Origin: Anaerolineales bacterium UBA6663
GTDB lineage: Bacteria; Chloroflexota; Anaerolineae; Anaerolineales; UBA6663
DNA length: 5,721 bases
Assembly (NCBI GenBank): GCA_002455335.1
Contig: DKKP01000046.1
Coordinates: 1 to 5,721, forward strand
Reading direction: 5' to 3'
Shown in pieces: positions 1-4,921 of this stretch; the first letter of the stretch is position 1; each line of letters opens with the position of its first letter. The notes beneath the pieces are model-generated. The model was not told where the DNA came from, searched no databases, and worked only from the letters and a program-made list of their open reading frames with translations. A program made the position numbers and the translations under genes.

Positions 1-21
1 GGCCGCGGCGACGCCGCGGCC
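1..21 (-). terminator. GC-rich perfect palindrome, possible terminator stem after trx
   Basis: Nine-base arms GGCCGCGGC and GCCGCGGCC flank a 3-base loop, a perfect inverted repeat. It begins 29 bases past the thioredoxin stop on the minus strand, where the degV-trx transcript should end. A U-run would fall to the left of base 1, so intrinsic termination cannot be confirmed. It could also be a processing or stability hairpin, or an intergenic repeat. Confidence 0.4.
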
Positions 22-50
22 CTGAACGTTTCATGCACCAGCCGCAGCAA

Positions 51-371
51 TCACAGATGCGGCGACAGCTGCGCCTTGATCTTGTCCTTCGGTTGATAAC
101 CGTTCAGCCGCGCGACCGGTTGGCCACCCTTGAACAGGATCAGGGTCGGGATGCTCATCACGCCGTAGGCCATGGCGGTGCGGGCGTTGAGGTCGACGTT
201 GAGCTCGCCGATCGTCAGTTTGTCGCCGAGTTCGCCGGACAGTTTCTCGATCTCGGGCTTGAGTCTGTGGCAAGGCCCGCACCACTCGGCCGTGAAATCG
301 ACAAGCACCGGGCCGGTGGCCGCAAGCACGGTCGTCTGAAAATCGTCATCCGAAAACGTCGCGAAAGCCAT
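51..371 (-). CDS. trxA: Thioredoxin
   Basis: A 106-residue single-domain thioredoxin, the usual family length, predicted to be a cytoplasmic protein disulfide reductase recharged by thioredoxin reductase. The active site is WCGPC at residues 30-34 (Cys31 and Cys34). The buried Asp25 precedes it in the VDF strand, and the cis-proline motif SIPT has Pro75. The N-terminus has no signal peptide or lipobox. The frame stays open upstream into degV, but the start at base 371 is chosen because AGGAGG lies 5 bases before it and the thioredoxin fold begins there. The residue after the CGPC motif is His35 followed by Arg, where many thioredoxins have Lys-Met, so redox potential or partners may differ slightly. 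It lies 10 bases after the degV stop and is probably co-transcribed with it. Family assignment is firm; which of possibly several thioredoxins in this genome it is cannot be told. Confidence 0.96.
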   Translation of the reverse strand: MAFATFSDDDFQTTVLAATGPVLVDFTAEWCGPCHRLKPEIEKLSGELGDKLTIGELNVDLNARTAMAYGVMSIPTLILFKGGQPVARLNGYQPKDKIKAQLSPHL

Positions 372-376
372 CACTT

Positions 377-382
377 CCTCCT
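377..382 (-). promoter_or_regulatory. Shine-Dalgarno of trx, overlapping degV stop
   Basis: AGGAGG on the minus strand sits 5 bases before the trx ATG. Its first base is the last base of the upstream degV TGA stop codon (382-384). This fixes the trx start and suggests translational coupling of the two genes. Confidence 0.85.
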
Positions 383-1254
383 CAAGCCGCATCGGCCTCG
401 ACCTCGGCCAGCGCCATCGGCGTGATCGTCGCGCCGATGATGCCCGGGCCCGTGTGCACACCCAGCACCGGCGAGACGCGCAGGATCTCGATCTTGGCGA
501 CGTTCAGGCTCTGATGGAGCAGATCAGCCAGCGCCTGCGCATGCGCCTCGGCCTGGCCGTGCATCACAGAGACCCACACCGGCACTTCCTTCGGGTACAG
601 CCCGGACAGGTGACGCGCCAGATCTTCGATCGCGCGCTTGATCCCACGGGCTCGCCCGACCGTGTCGTACTTGCCATCGGCGCGGTTGACGTGGATCACG
701 GGCTTGAGGTTGAGCAACGAGCCGGCCAGGGCCTGAACGCGCCCGATGCGACCGCCGCGCTGCAAATAGGTCAGCGTCTCGAGCGTGAAGACCACCTCGG
801 TCGCCTTGCGCAGCGCATCAAGCCGTTCGAGGATGCGCTCGAGCGACCAGCCGGCCTGGAGCGCCTTGACCGCGGTCAGCACCTGGAAGCGCTGCCCGCC
901 CGAGAGCGTCAGGCTGTCGAAGATCGTCACGCGCCCGCCCTCGGTGCGCTCGGCGGCGCCCTGGGCCGTCGTCGCTGTGCCGCTCAGCCCGGAGGAGATG
1001 TGGATCGCCAGCACGTCTTCGCCGGTGCTGGCCGCGTCTTCGTAGATCTTCCAGAGCATGCCGCCCGAGGGTTGCGCCGTAGTCGGGATATCGGGCTGCA
1101 TGGCCGTCAGACGGTTGTAGAACTCGTCGGGCGTCATGTCGCTCGAGGCCTTTTCGCCCTCGGGGAACTGGATCATCAGTGGGGCCACGATCACGCCGGT
1201 CTCGGCGATATCTTCGGGGGTCAGATCGGCCCCACTGTCTGTGACGATTTTCAT
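382..1254 (-). CDS. degV: DegV family fatty-acid-binding protein
   Basis: A 290-residue DegV family protein, full length for the family. Characterised members (FakB of Firmicutes) bind a single fatty acid and present it to the kinase FakA, feeding acyl phosphate into phospholipid synthesis. The N-terminus MKIVTDSGADL is the typical first strand and DSxxDL-like motif. Further hallmarks are TTAQPS (58-63), SSGLSGT (87-93), the long FTLETLTYLQRGGRIG segment (156-171), and PVLGVHTGPGIIG near the C-terminus with His267. These cover the Thr, Ser and His positions that contact the lipid carboxylate in FakB structures. The frame allows a start 18 bases earlier, but AGGAG lies 7 bases before the ATG at 1254 and homologs begin at MKI. 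It is first in a two-gene unit with thioredoxin and divergent from the permease. No fatty acid kinase gene is visible here, so the partner is unknown. Confidence 0.93.
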   Translation of the reverse strand: MKIVTDSGADLTPEDIAETGVIVAPLMIQFPEGEKASSDMTPDEFYNRLTAMQPDIPTTAQPSGGMLWKIYEDAASTGEDVLAIHISSGLSGTATTAQGAAERTEGGRVTIFDSLTLSGGQRFQVLTAVKALQAGWSLERILERLDALRKATEVVFTLETLTYLQRGGRIGRVQALAGSLLNLKPVIHVNRADGKYDTVGRARGIKRAIEDLARHLSGLYPKEVPVWVSVMHGQAEAHAQALADLLHQSLNVAKIEILRVSPVLGVHTGPGIIGATITPMALAEVEADAA

Positions 1255-1261
1255 CGGTAAT

Positions 1262-1266
1262 CTCCT
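1262..1266 (-). promoter_or_regulatory. Shine-Dalgarno of degV
   Basis: AGGAG on the minus strand lies 7 bases before the ATG at 1254. It decides between that start and the alternative in-frame ATG at 1272, which lies upstream of this site. Confidence 0.75.
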
Positions 1267-1272
1267 GGCCAT

Positions 1273-1278
1273 ACTCTA
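1273..1278 (-). promoter_or_regulatory. Candidate -10 of the degV-trx unit
   Basis: TAGAGT on the minus strand matches the -10 consensus at four of six positions. It would start transcription just before the degV Shine-Dalgarno, giving a very short leader. No convincing -35 is seen at 16-18 bases upstream, so this is tentative. Confidence 0.2.
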
Positions 1279-1327
1279 CCCGAAAACGATCGCGCCGGGG
1301 GATGGAGCTGAGCCCGTCGCGTGTTAA

Positions 1328-1343
1328 CGACCAAAGGCGGTCG
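1328..1343. repeat. Inverted repeat CGACC-N6-GGTCG in divergent spacer
   Basis: Perfect 5-base arms with a 6-base spacer, in the region between the divergent degV and permease genes. The size and position would suit a dimeric regulator operator, but arms this short can occur by chance in GC-rich DNA. Confidence 0.3.
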
Positions 1344-1358
1344 ACATCATCGCCTGAC

Positions 1359-1374
1359 AACGGGCCTACCCGTT
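1359..1374. repeat. Inverted repeat AACGGG-N4-CCCGTT in divergent spacer
   Basis: Perfect 6-base arms separated by CCTA, 15 bases to the right of the neighbouring inverted repeat. It is about 50 bases upstream of the permease start, a plausible operator position for the plus-strand gene. There is no T-run, so it does not look like a terminator. Confidence 0.35.
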
Positions 1375-1414
1375 CGCGTGATGAACGTCAATGGCCCGCC
1401 TGGAAGCCCCGGCC

Positions 1415-1420
1415 TACACT
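1415..1420 (+). promoter_or_regulatory. Candidate -10 for a leaderless permease transcript
   Basis: TACACT (TANNNT form) ends exactly 6 bases before the ATG at 1427, so transcription would begin at or next to the start codon. No Shine-Dalgarno precedes the ATG. No recognisable -35 lies at 16-18 bases upstream, which limits confidence. Confidence 0.35.
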
Positions 1421-1426
1421 GATCGG

Positions 1427-2713
1427 ATGGAATTAACACCCGCCCTGTGGGCCTTGCTGGCCCTTGTCATTGCGATCGCACTGTCAGCCTGGCGACCCGG
1501 CCTGAACGCCGGGATGCTATCAGTCACCTTTGCGGCACTGATCGGTCTGTACATCTCGGGGCTCAGCATCGGAGCGGTGGCCGGCTTCCTGCCGGCGCAG
1601 CTTATCCTGACGCTGGTCGCCGTCGCGCACTTCTTCGAGATGGCCCGCCTGAATGGCTCGCTCGATCGCCTCGCCGGCGCCGCGCTCAAACTCGCTCATG
1701 GGCATCCGGCCCGACTGCCCGTGATCTTCTTTTTAATCACCCTGGTCTTCTCAGCGATCGGGCCCGGTAACATCGCCGGCACGGCCATGATCGCGCCGAT
1801 CGGCATGGCGGTCGCGGCACGCGCCGGGATCAATCCCTTGCTGATGGCGATCATGATCTGCACAGGCGCCAATGCCGGTGCGTTCTCGCCGATCGCGCTC
1901 ACCGGTCTGATCAACGTCGGGCTGATGCACGACATCGGCGTCGACGATCCAACCGCAGGCTGGAAGATCTTTGTCGCGGTGGCCGTGCTGCAATCGGTCT
2001 CGGCCCTGGCTGCCTATGTGGTCTTTGGCGGCTACCGCACCCGCACTGCGTCGCCGGTTGAAGCGCCGGGGCCTATCGGCGTTGGCGGGCCTTCGGGCGT
2101 CAACATCGCGACCGATCGGGCGCATCTGTTGACCTTTGTGGCCATGGGTGTGTTGATCACCATGGTGCTCGTGTTCAAGATGAATACCGCTGTCGCGGCG
2201 TTGTTGATGGCCACAGTTCTGGCTCTGGTCGGCGCCGGCAGCGCAGAGGAGGCGCTCCGCACGCTGCCCTGGAGCGTGATCGTCATGGTGAGCGGGATCA
2301 GCGTGCTGATCGGGCTCGTCGAGTCGACCGGGGGCCTCGATCTGGCGACTGCCGCGATCGCCTCGATCTCCACACCCGGGACGATCAACACCGTGCTCGC
2401 CCTGATCACGGGGATCGTGTCGATGTTTAGCAGCTCGTCGGGCGTCGTCCTGCCGACCTTCATCCCGCTCATCCCGGGCCTGATCGCACAACTCGGCGCC
2501 GGCAATGTGTGGAAGCTCATCATCGCAGTCGACATCGGCTCGCACATGGTCGATGTCAGCCCGTTGTCGACCCTCGGGGCGCTGTGTCTGGCGGCCTTGC
2601 CTCCGGCGATCGACAAGGCGCCGATCTTCCGCGGCCTGCTGACCTGGGGTTTTGCCATGGCGATCGTGGCGGCTGCTCTGGCTTTCGTCTTTCTCGATCT
2701 GATCCCCTGGTGA
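1427..2713 (+). CDS. MatC-like dicarboxylate permease, ion transporter superfamily
   Basis: A 428-residue, highly hydrophobic inner-membrane protein resembling the MatC (malonate/dicarboxylate carrier) and CitMHS/SLC13-like group of secondary transporters. It shows a two-fold repeat. The first half has hydrophobic segments near residues 5-21, 28-48, 55-70, 97-112 and 115-131, then GANAGAFSPIALTGLI (147-162). A polar, Gly/Pro-rich loop spans about 203-230. The second half repeats the pattern, with SSSSGVVLPTFIPLIPG (335-351) and DIGSHMVDVSPLSTLGAL (369-386), and ends in a final helix near 405-424. The paired SPIALTG and SSSGVVLP hairpins are where this superfamily binds carboxylate and cation. 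An in-frame ATG at 1391 would add 12 charged residues; 1427 is preferred because the first helix starts there and a -10-like hexamer precedes it. No malonyl-CoA synthetase or decarboxylase gene is adjacent, so the substrate is unassigned. Sodium or proton coupling is inferred from the family. Confidence 0.85.
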   Translation: MELTPALWALLALVIAIALSAWRPGLNAGMLSVTFAALIGLYISGLSIGAVAGFLPAQLILTLVAVAHFFEMARLNGSLDRLAGAALKLAHGHPARLPVIFFLITLVFSAIGPGNIAGTAMIAPIGMAVAARAGINPLLMAIMICTGANAGAFSPIALTGLINVGLMHDIGVDDPTAGWKIFVAVAVLQSVSALAAYVVFGGYRTRTASPVEAPGPIGVGGPSGVNIATDRAHLLTFVAMGVLITMVLVFKMNTAVAALLMATVLALVGAGSAEEALRTLPWSVIVMVSGISVLIGLVESTGGLDLATAAIASISTPGTINTVLALITGIVSMFSSSSGVVLPTFIPLIPGLIAQLGAGNVWKLIIAVDIGSHMVDVSPLSTLGALCLAALPPAIDKAPIFRGLLTWGFAMAIVAAALAFVFLDLIPW

Positions 2714-2759
2714 TCGCACGGCAAAGCGCTGCGTCGCGGCGAGGGCCCGACCGGCGCGA

Positions 2760-2765
2760 TATCAT
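2760..2765 (+). promoter_or_regulatory. Candidate -10 for a leaderless nat transcript
   Basis: TATCAT, one mismatch from TATAAT, ends exactly 6 bases before the nat ATG at 2772. The 58-base gap after the permease gene has no Shine-Dalgarno near the ATG; a GAGGG at 2741-2745 is 26 bases away. The -35 region is not recognisable. Confidence 0.4.
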
Positions 2766-2771
2766 GCGCCT

Positions 2772-3587
2772 ATGTCCCGCCTCGACGCTTACCTCGAACG
2801 CATCGGCTACTCGGCGCCCGTGAGAGTCGATCGTCAGACGCTGTTCAGACTTCATCGCGCTCACCTGCTCGCCATCGCGTACGAGAACCTCGACATCCAC
2901 CTCGGCCGGGCGCTCACGTTGGATGTCGACGCCATCTTCGACAAGATTGTCACGCGTCGCCGCGGCGGATGGTGCTATGAGATGAACGGCCTTTTCGCCT
3001 GGGCGCTGCGCGAGATCGGCTTCGACGTTTCGCTTCTGGCCGGCACCGTCGGGCGCCATTCGATCGGCGACTCAGCCGAGGGGAACCACCTGCTCATGAG
3101 CGTCGCGCTCGACCAGACCTATCTCGCCGACGTCGGCTTCGGCAACGGCTTCCTGGATCCGCTTCCGCTTGTCGCGGGTCGCTATGTCCAGACCGACTTC
3201 CTCAAGCCTTTCGATCTGCGTGAGGCCAAAGGCCGCTGGGAACTGGTTGGCGACGGCGTGGGCGGGGGCGGATTCGACTTCATGCTCGAGCCGGCGGTGA
3301 TGGCCCAATTCGAGGCGCAATGCCACCACCTGCAAACAGCCCCCGAGTCGGGGTTCGTGCGCATCGTCGTGTGCCATCGATTCCGCCCGGGCGCCCTCTA
3401 TAGCCTGCGAGGCGCCGTGCTCCAGCAGATCAGCGCCACGGGCGTCACGACCACATCGCTCGATAACGCCAGCGACTACCGGCGGACACTCGAGGGTATT
3501 TTCGATCTCCAACTCCCCGACGTCGGCTCTTTATGGCAGCGGGTGTGGACCGCACACCAAAACTGGACACAATCTCTCCAAAAATAA
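2772..3587 (+). CDS. nat: Arylamine N-acetyltransferase
   Basis: A 271-residue cytoplasmic enzyme of the NAT family, full length for bacterial members (about 270-280). It transfers acetyl from acetyl-CoA to arylamines, arylhydrazines or arylhydroxylamines by a ping-pong mechanism through a cysteine thioester. The Cys-His-Asp triad is visible: Cys68 in RRGGWCYEMN, His106 in GNHLLMSV and Asp120 in YLADVGFG, with spacing matching Salmonella NAT (69, 107, 122). The N-terminal helical part carries the usual LHRAHLLAIAYENLDIHLG stretch (27-45). The strand around FLKPFDLRE and the C-terminal region complete the fold. Trp67 replaces the more common Tyr/Phe before the catalytic Cys, next to the acceptor pocket. 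The gene lies 58 bases after the permease on the same strand and may have its own leaderless promoter. Its natural substrate is unknown: detoxification of aromatic amines or a tailoring step are both possible. Confidence 0.94.
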   Translation: MSRLDAYLERIGYSAPVRVDRQTLFRLHRAHLLAIAYENLDIHLGRALTLDVDAIFDKIVTRRRGGWCYEMNGLFAWALREIGFDVSLLAGTVGRHSIGDSAEGNHLLMSVALDQTYLADVGFGNGFLDPLPLVAGRYVQTDFLKPFDLREAKGRWELVGDGVGGGGFDFMLEPAVMAQFEAQCHHLQTAPESGFVRIVVCHRFRPGALYSLRGAVLQQISATGVTTTSLDNASDYRRTLEGIFDLQLPDVGSLWQRVWTAHQNWTQSLQK

Positions 3588-3605
3588 ACATAACGAGTCT
3601 GCAAT

Positions 3606-3618
3606 CCAGGACGCCTGG
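3606..3618 (+). terminator. Weak hairpin after nat
   Basis: CCAGG-ACG-CCTGG forms a 5-base stem and is followed by CCTTTCC. It lies 18 bases past the nat stop, where a terminator is expected. The stem is short and the T-run poor, so intrinsic termination is doubtful. A second 5-base hairpin (CGGCG-GTTT-CGCCG, 3644-3657) follows without a T-run. Confidence 0.25.
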
Positions 3619-3684
3619 CCTTTCCACCCGTTCGAGCCGATTACGGCGGTTTCGCCGGACTCAACCCGTACTCACTCTCCCTGA

Positions 3685-3713
3685 TTGACTCCAAACCACT
3701 CAAATCGTATAAT
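3685..3713 (+). promoter_or_regulatory. Housekeeping sigma promoter of hrcA-grpE-dnaK
   Basis: TTGACT at 3685-3690 and a perfect TATAAT at 3708-3713 are separated by 17 bases, a near-consensus vegetative promoter. Transcription should start near 3720, about 7 bases before the CIRCE operator. Heat-shock control is therefore by relief of HrcA repression of a strong promoter, with no need for a heat-shock sigma factor. Confidence 0.92.
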
Positions 3714-3726
3714 CTTTCCTGTGTTG

Positions 3727-3753
3727 TTAGCACTCTCGTATCGAGAGTGCTAA
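3727..3753 (+). promoter_or_regulatory. CIRCE operator (HrcA binding site)
   Basis: The canonical arms TTAGCACTC and GAGTGCTAA are both perfect, with the standard 9-base spacer. The spacer TCGTATCGA continues the symmetry, so the element has 12-base arms (TTAGCACTCTCG) around TAT. It lies just downstream of the predicted transcription start and ends 12 bases before the hrcA ATG. HrcA dimers bind this DNA and block transcription. In the RNA the same sequence can fold into a long hairpin directly before the ribosome binding site. Confidence 0.97.
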
Positions 3754-3757
3754 AAGG
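3752..3757 (+). promoter_or_regulatory. Shine-Dalgarno of hrcA abutting CIRCE
   Basis: AAAAGG lies 8 bases before the hrcA ATG. Its first two A residues are the last two bases of the CIRCE right arm, so folding of the CIRCE RNA hairpin would place a stable stem against the ribosome binding site. Confidence 0.6.
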
Positions 3758-3765
3758 TTTAGCAG

Positions 3766-4857
3766 ATGAGCGAGCTGACTGATCGCCAGGAGATGATCCT
3801 GGGACTCATCGTCCGGGAATACATCGAGTCGGCCCATGCGGTGAGCTCGAAGGCCCTGGTCGAGAAATACCGTCTGAACATCAGTTCAGCCACCATCCGT
3901 AACGAGATGGCGGCGCTGACTGAGCTCGGCCATCTGCGCCAGCCGCACACGTCGGGAGGTCGCGAGCCGACCGAGGCCGGCTATCGGTATTTCGTCCAGC
4001 GTCTGATCGGCGAATCGGAGTTGCCGGCCGCCGACCAGCGGACGATCAACCATCAGTTCTACCAGTCGAGCGGAGACCTCGATGAGTGGATGCGTCTGTC
4101 GGCCTCGGTGCTGGCGCGCTATGGCCGCGGCGCCAGCCTGGTGACGGCACCGCGCCAGGAGCAGGCGCGGTTCAAGCATCTGGAGCTGATCGCGACGCAG
4201 GGCCGGCTTGTCCTGCTTGTGCTCGTGTTGCATGGCGGCGAGGTCAAGCAGCAGATGCTGACGCTGGCCGAGCCCGTCTCGCAGGAGCGGCTCAGTCAGA
4301 CCGCCACGTTGATCACCCAGATCTGCCGCGACCGATGTACGGCCGATCTGCCGATGCTGGCCCGCCAGCAGCCCACCCTGGCGCAGGAGATCATGCGCCT
4401 GGCCGCCGACGTGATGCACAAATCCGAAAGCGGCTCAGCCTGGAACATCTTCCGCGACGGCGTGGCCAATGTGCTCGCCGAGCCCGAGATGGCCAACTCC
4501 GATACCGCGCAACAGGCGCTGCGCGTGCTCGAGGAGCGCACGTATCTCGAAACGTTCCTCGACAAAACGATGTCACCCGAAATCGGCGGGATCCAGGTCG
4601 TGATCGGCGGCGAAGATAGCTGGCAGGAACTCAAGGAGTTCTCGATGGTGCTGGCGCGTTATGGCGTGCCCGGGTACGCCACTGGCGCGCTGGGCGTCTT
4701 CGGGCCGCAGCGCATGGCCTACGGCCGCGCGATCAGCACAGTCCGGCATGTCGCCGGGCTGATGTCTGGCCTGATGAACGAGTTTTATCTCGACCAACCG
4801 TCGAGCGATTCCGAGCGAGGGACCCCCGGGCGTCAACGCCGGGACCTCGATCGCTGA
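3766..4857 (+). CDS. hrcA: Heat-inducible transcriptional repressor HrcA
   Basis: A 363-residue HrcA, slightly longer than the usual 340-350. HrcA dimers repress class I heat-shock operons at CIRCE and lose activity when GroEL is occupied by unfolded protein. The N-terminal winged helix covers about residues 4-75: LTDRQEMILGLIVREYIES, the recognition helix SSATIRNEMAAL (40-51), then the wing PHTSGGREPT (60-69) and GYRYFV (72-77). The central GAF-like region and dimerisation insert follow. The C-terminal hallmark GVFGPQRMAYGRAI is near 310-323. Residues 345-363 form a charged, probably disordered tail outside the conserved domain. Two conserved spots differ from the common pattern: AVSSK replaces PVGSK, and TSGGREPT replaces TSAGRIPT. 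The gene is first in the operon behind its own perfect CIRCE, so autoregulation is expected. The overall style recalls Chloroflexota homologs. Confidence 0.97.
   Translation: MSELTDRQEMILGLIVREYIESAHAVSSKALVEKYRLNISSATIRNEMAALTELGHLRQPHTSGGREPTEAGYRYFVQRLIGESELPAADQRTINHQFYQSSGDLDEWMRLSASVLARYGRGASLVTAPRQEQARFKHLELIATQGRLVLLVLVLHGGEVKQQMLTLAEPVSQERLSQTATLITQICRDRCTADLPMLARQQPTLAQEIMRLAADVMHKSESGSAWNIFRDGVANVLAEPEMANSDTAQQALRVLEERTYLETFLDKTMSPEIGGIQVVIGGEDSWQELKEFSMVLARYGVPGYATGALGVFGPQRMAYGRAISTVRHVAGLMSGLMNEFYLDQPSSDSERGTPGRQRRDLDR
4816..4849 (+). other. Predicted RNA hairpin in the hrcA 3' end
   Basis: Outer arms CGAGG (4816-4820) and CCTCG (4845-4849) enclose an inner stem. The inner stem pairs CCCGGGCG (4825-4832, one G bulged) with CGCCGGG (4837-4843) around a TCAA loop. 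The structure lies in codons for the non-conserved HrcA tail, ends 6 bases before the stop codon, and has no following T-run. It could affect mRNA stability or processing between hrcA and grpE. It was paired by eye; no energy was computed. Confidence 0.4.
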
Positions 4858-4872
4858 AGACCACGGCCGCGT

Positions 4873-4885
4873 CGGGCACAGCCCG
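4873..4885 (+). other. Small hairpin in the hrcA-grpE gap
   Basis: CGGGC-ACA-GCCCG is a perfect 5-base stem, 18 bases before the grpE Shine-Dalgarno. The flanks (CGCGTCGG against CCGACCGCG, one bulge) offer a longer alternative fold. There is no T-run, so it is not an obvious terminator. Confidence 0.3.
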
Positions 4886-4902
4886 CCGACCGCGCAAGAG
4901 AT

Positions 4903-4908
4903 AAGGAG
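4903..4908 (+). promoter_or_regulatory. Shine-Dalgarno of grpE with long spacing
   Basis: AAGGAG lies 13 bases before the grpE ATG, longer than the usual 5-9. An in-frame TAG (4913-4915) rules out an earlier start, and no nearer purine-rich site exists, so this is the best available ribosome binding site. Confidence 0.6.
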
Positions 4909-4921
4909 CACGTAGCGCACG

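Noticed and set aside
454..1260. Long plus-strand open frame (268 codons) opposite degV
   Set aside because: The composition is an Arg/His/Asp-rich shadow with no recognisable domain, and the opposite strand encodes an intact DegV protein.
1474..2365. Repeated GCGATCGC-like octamers (HIP1-like) and many GATC sites in the permease gene
   Set aside because: Only a couple of exact octamers are seen. They follow from frequent Ala-Ile-Ala and Pro-Ile codons in a GC-rich membrane protein, so codon use explains them.
1751..2719. Long minus-strand open frame (322 codons) opposite the permease gene
   Set aside because: Its translation is dominated by Asp, Arg, His and Gln in low-complexity runs, the usual antisense shadow of a GC-rich membrane-protein gene. 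The plus-strand frame has clear transporter motifs.
2764..2823. Possible short upstream ORF starting at ATG 2764 and overlapping the nat start
   Set aside because: It has only 19 codons, no Shine-Dalgarno, and its ATG overlaps the likely -10 hexamer, so it would lie upstream of the predicted transcript start.
2556..3059. Minus-strand frame spanning the permease-nat junction
   Set aside because: Arg/Pro/Ser-rich shadow overlapping two well-supported genes, with no domain or ribosome binding site seen.
3621..3665. tRNA-like TTCGAGCC next to a GC hairpin in the nat-hrcA spacer
   Set aside because: The flanking bases do not form a T-arm stem, and no acceptor, D-arm or anticodon arm could be assembled.
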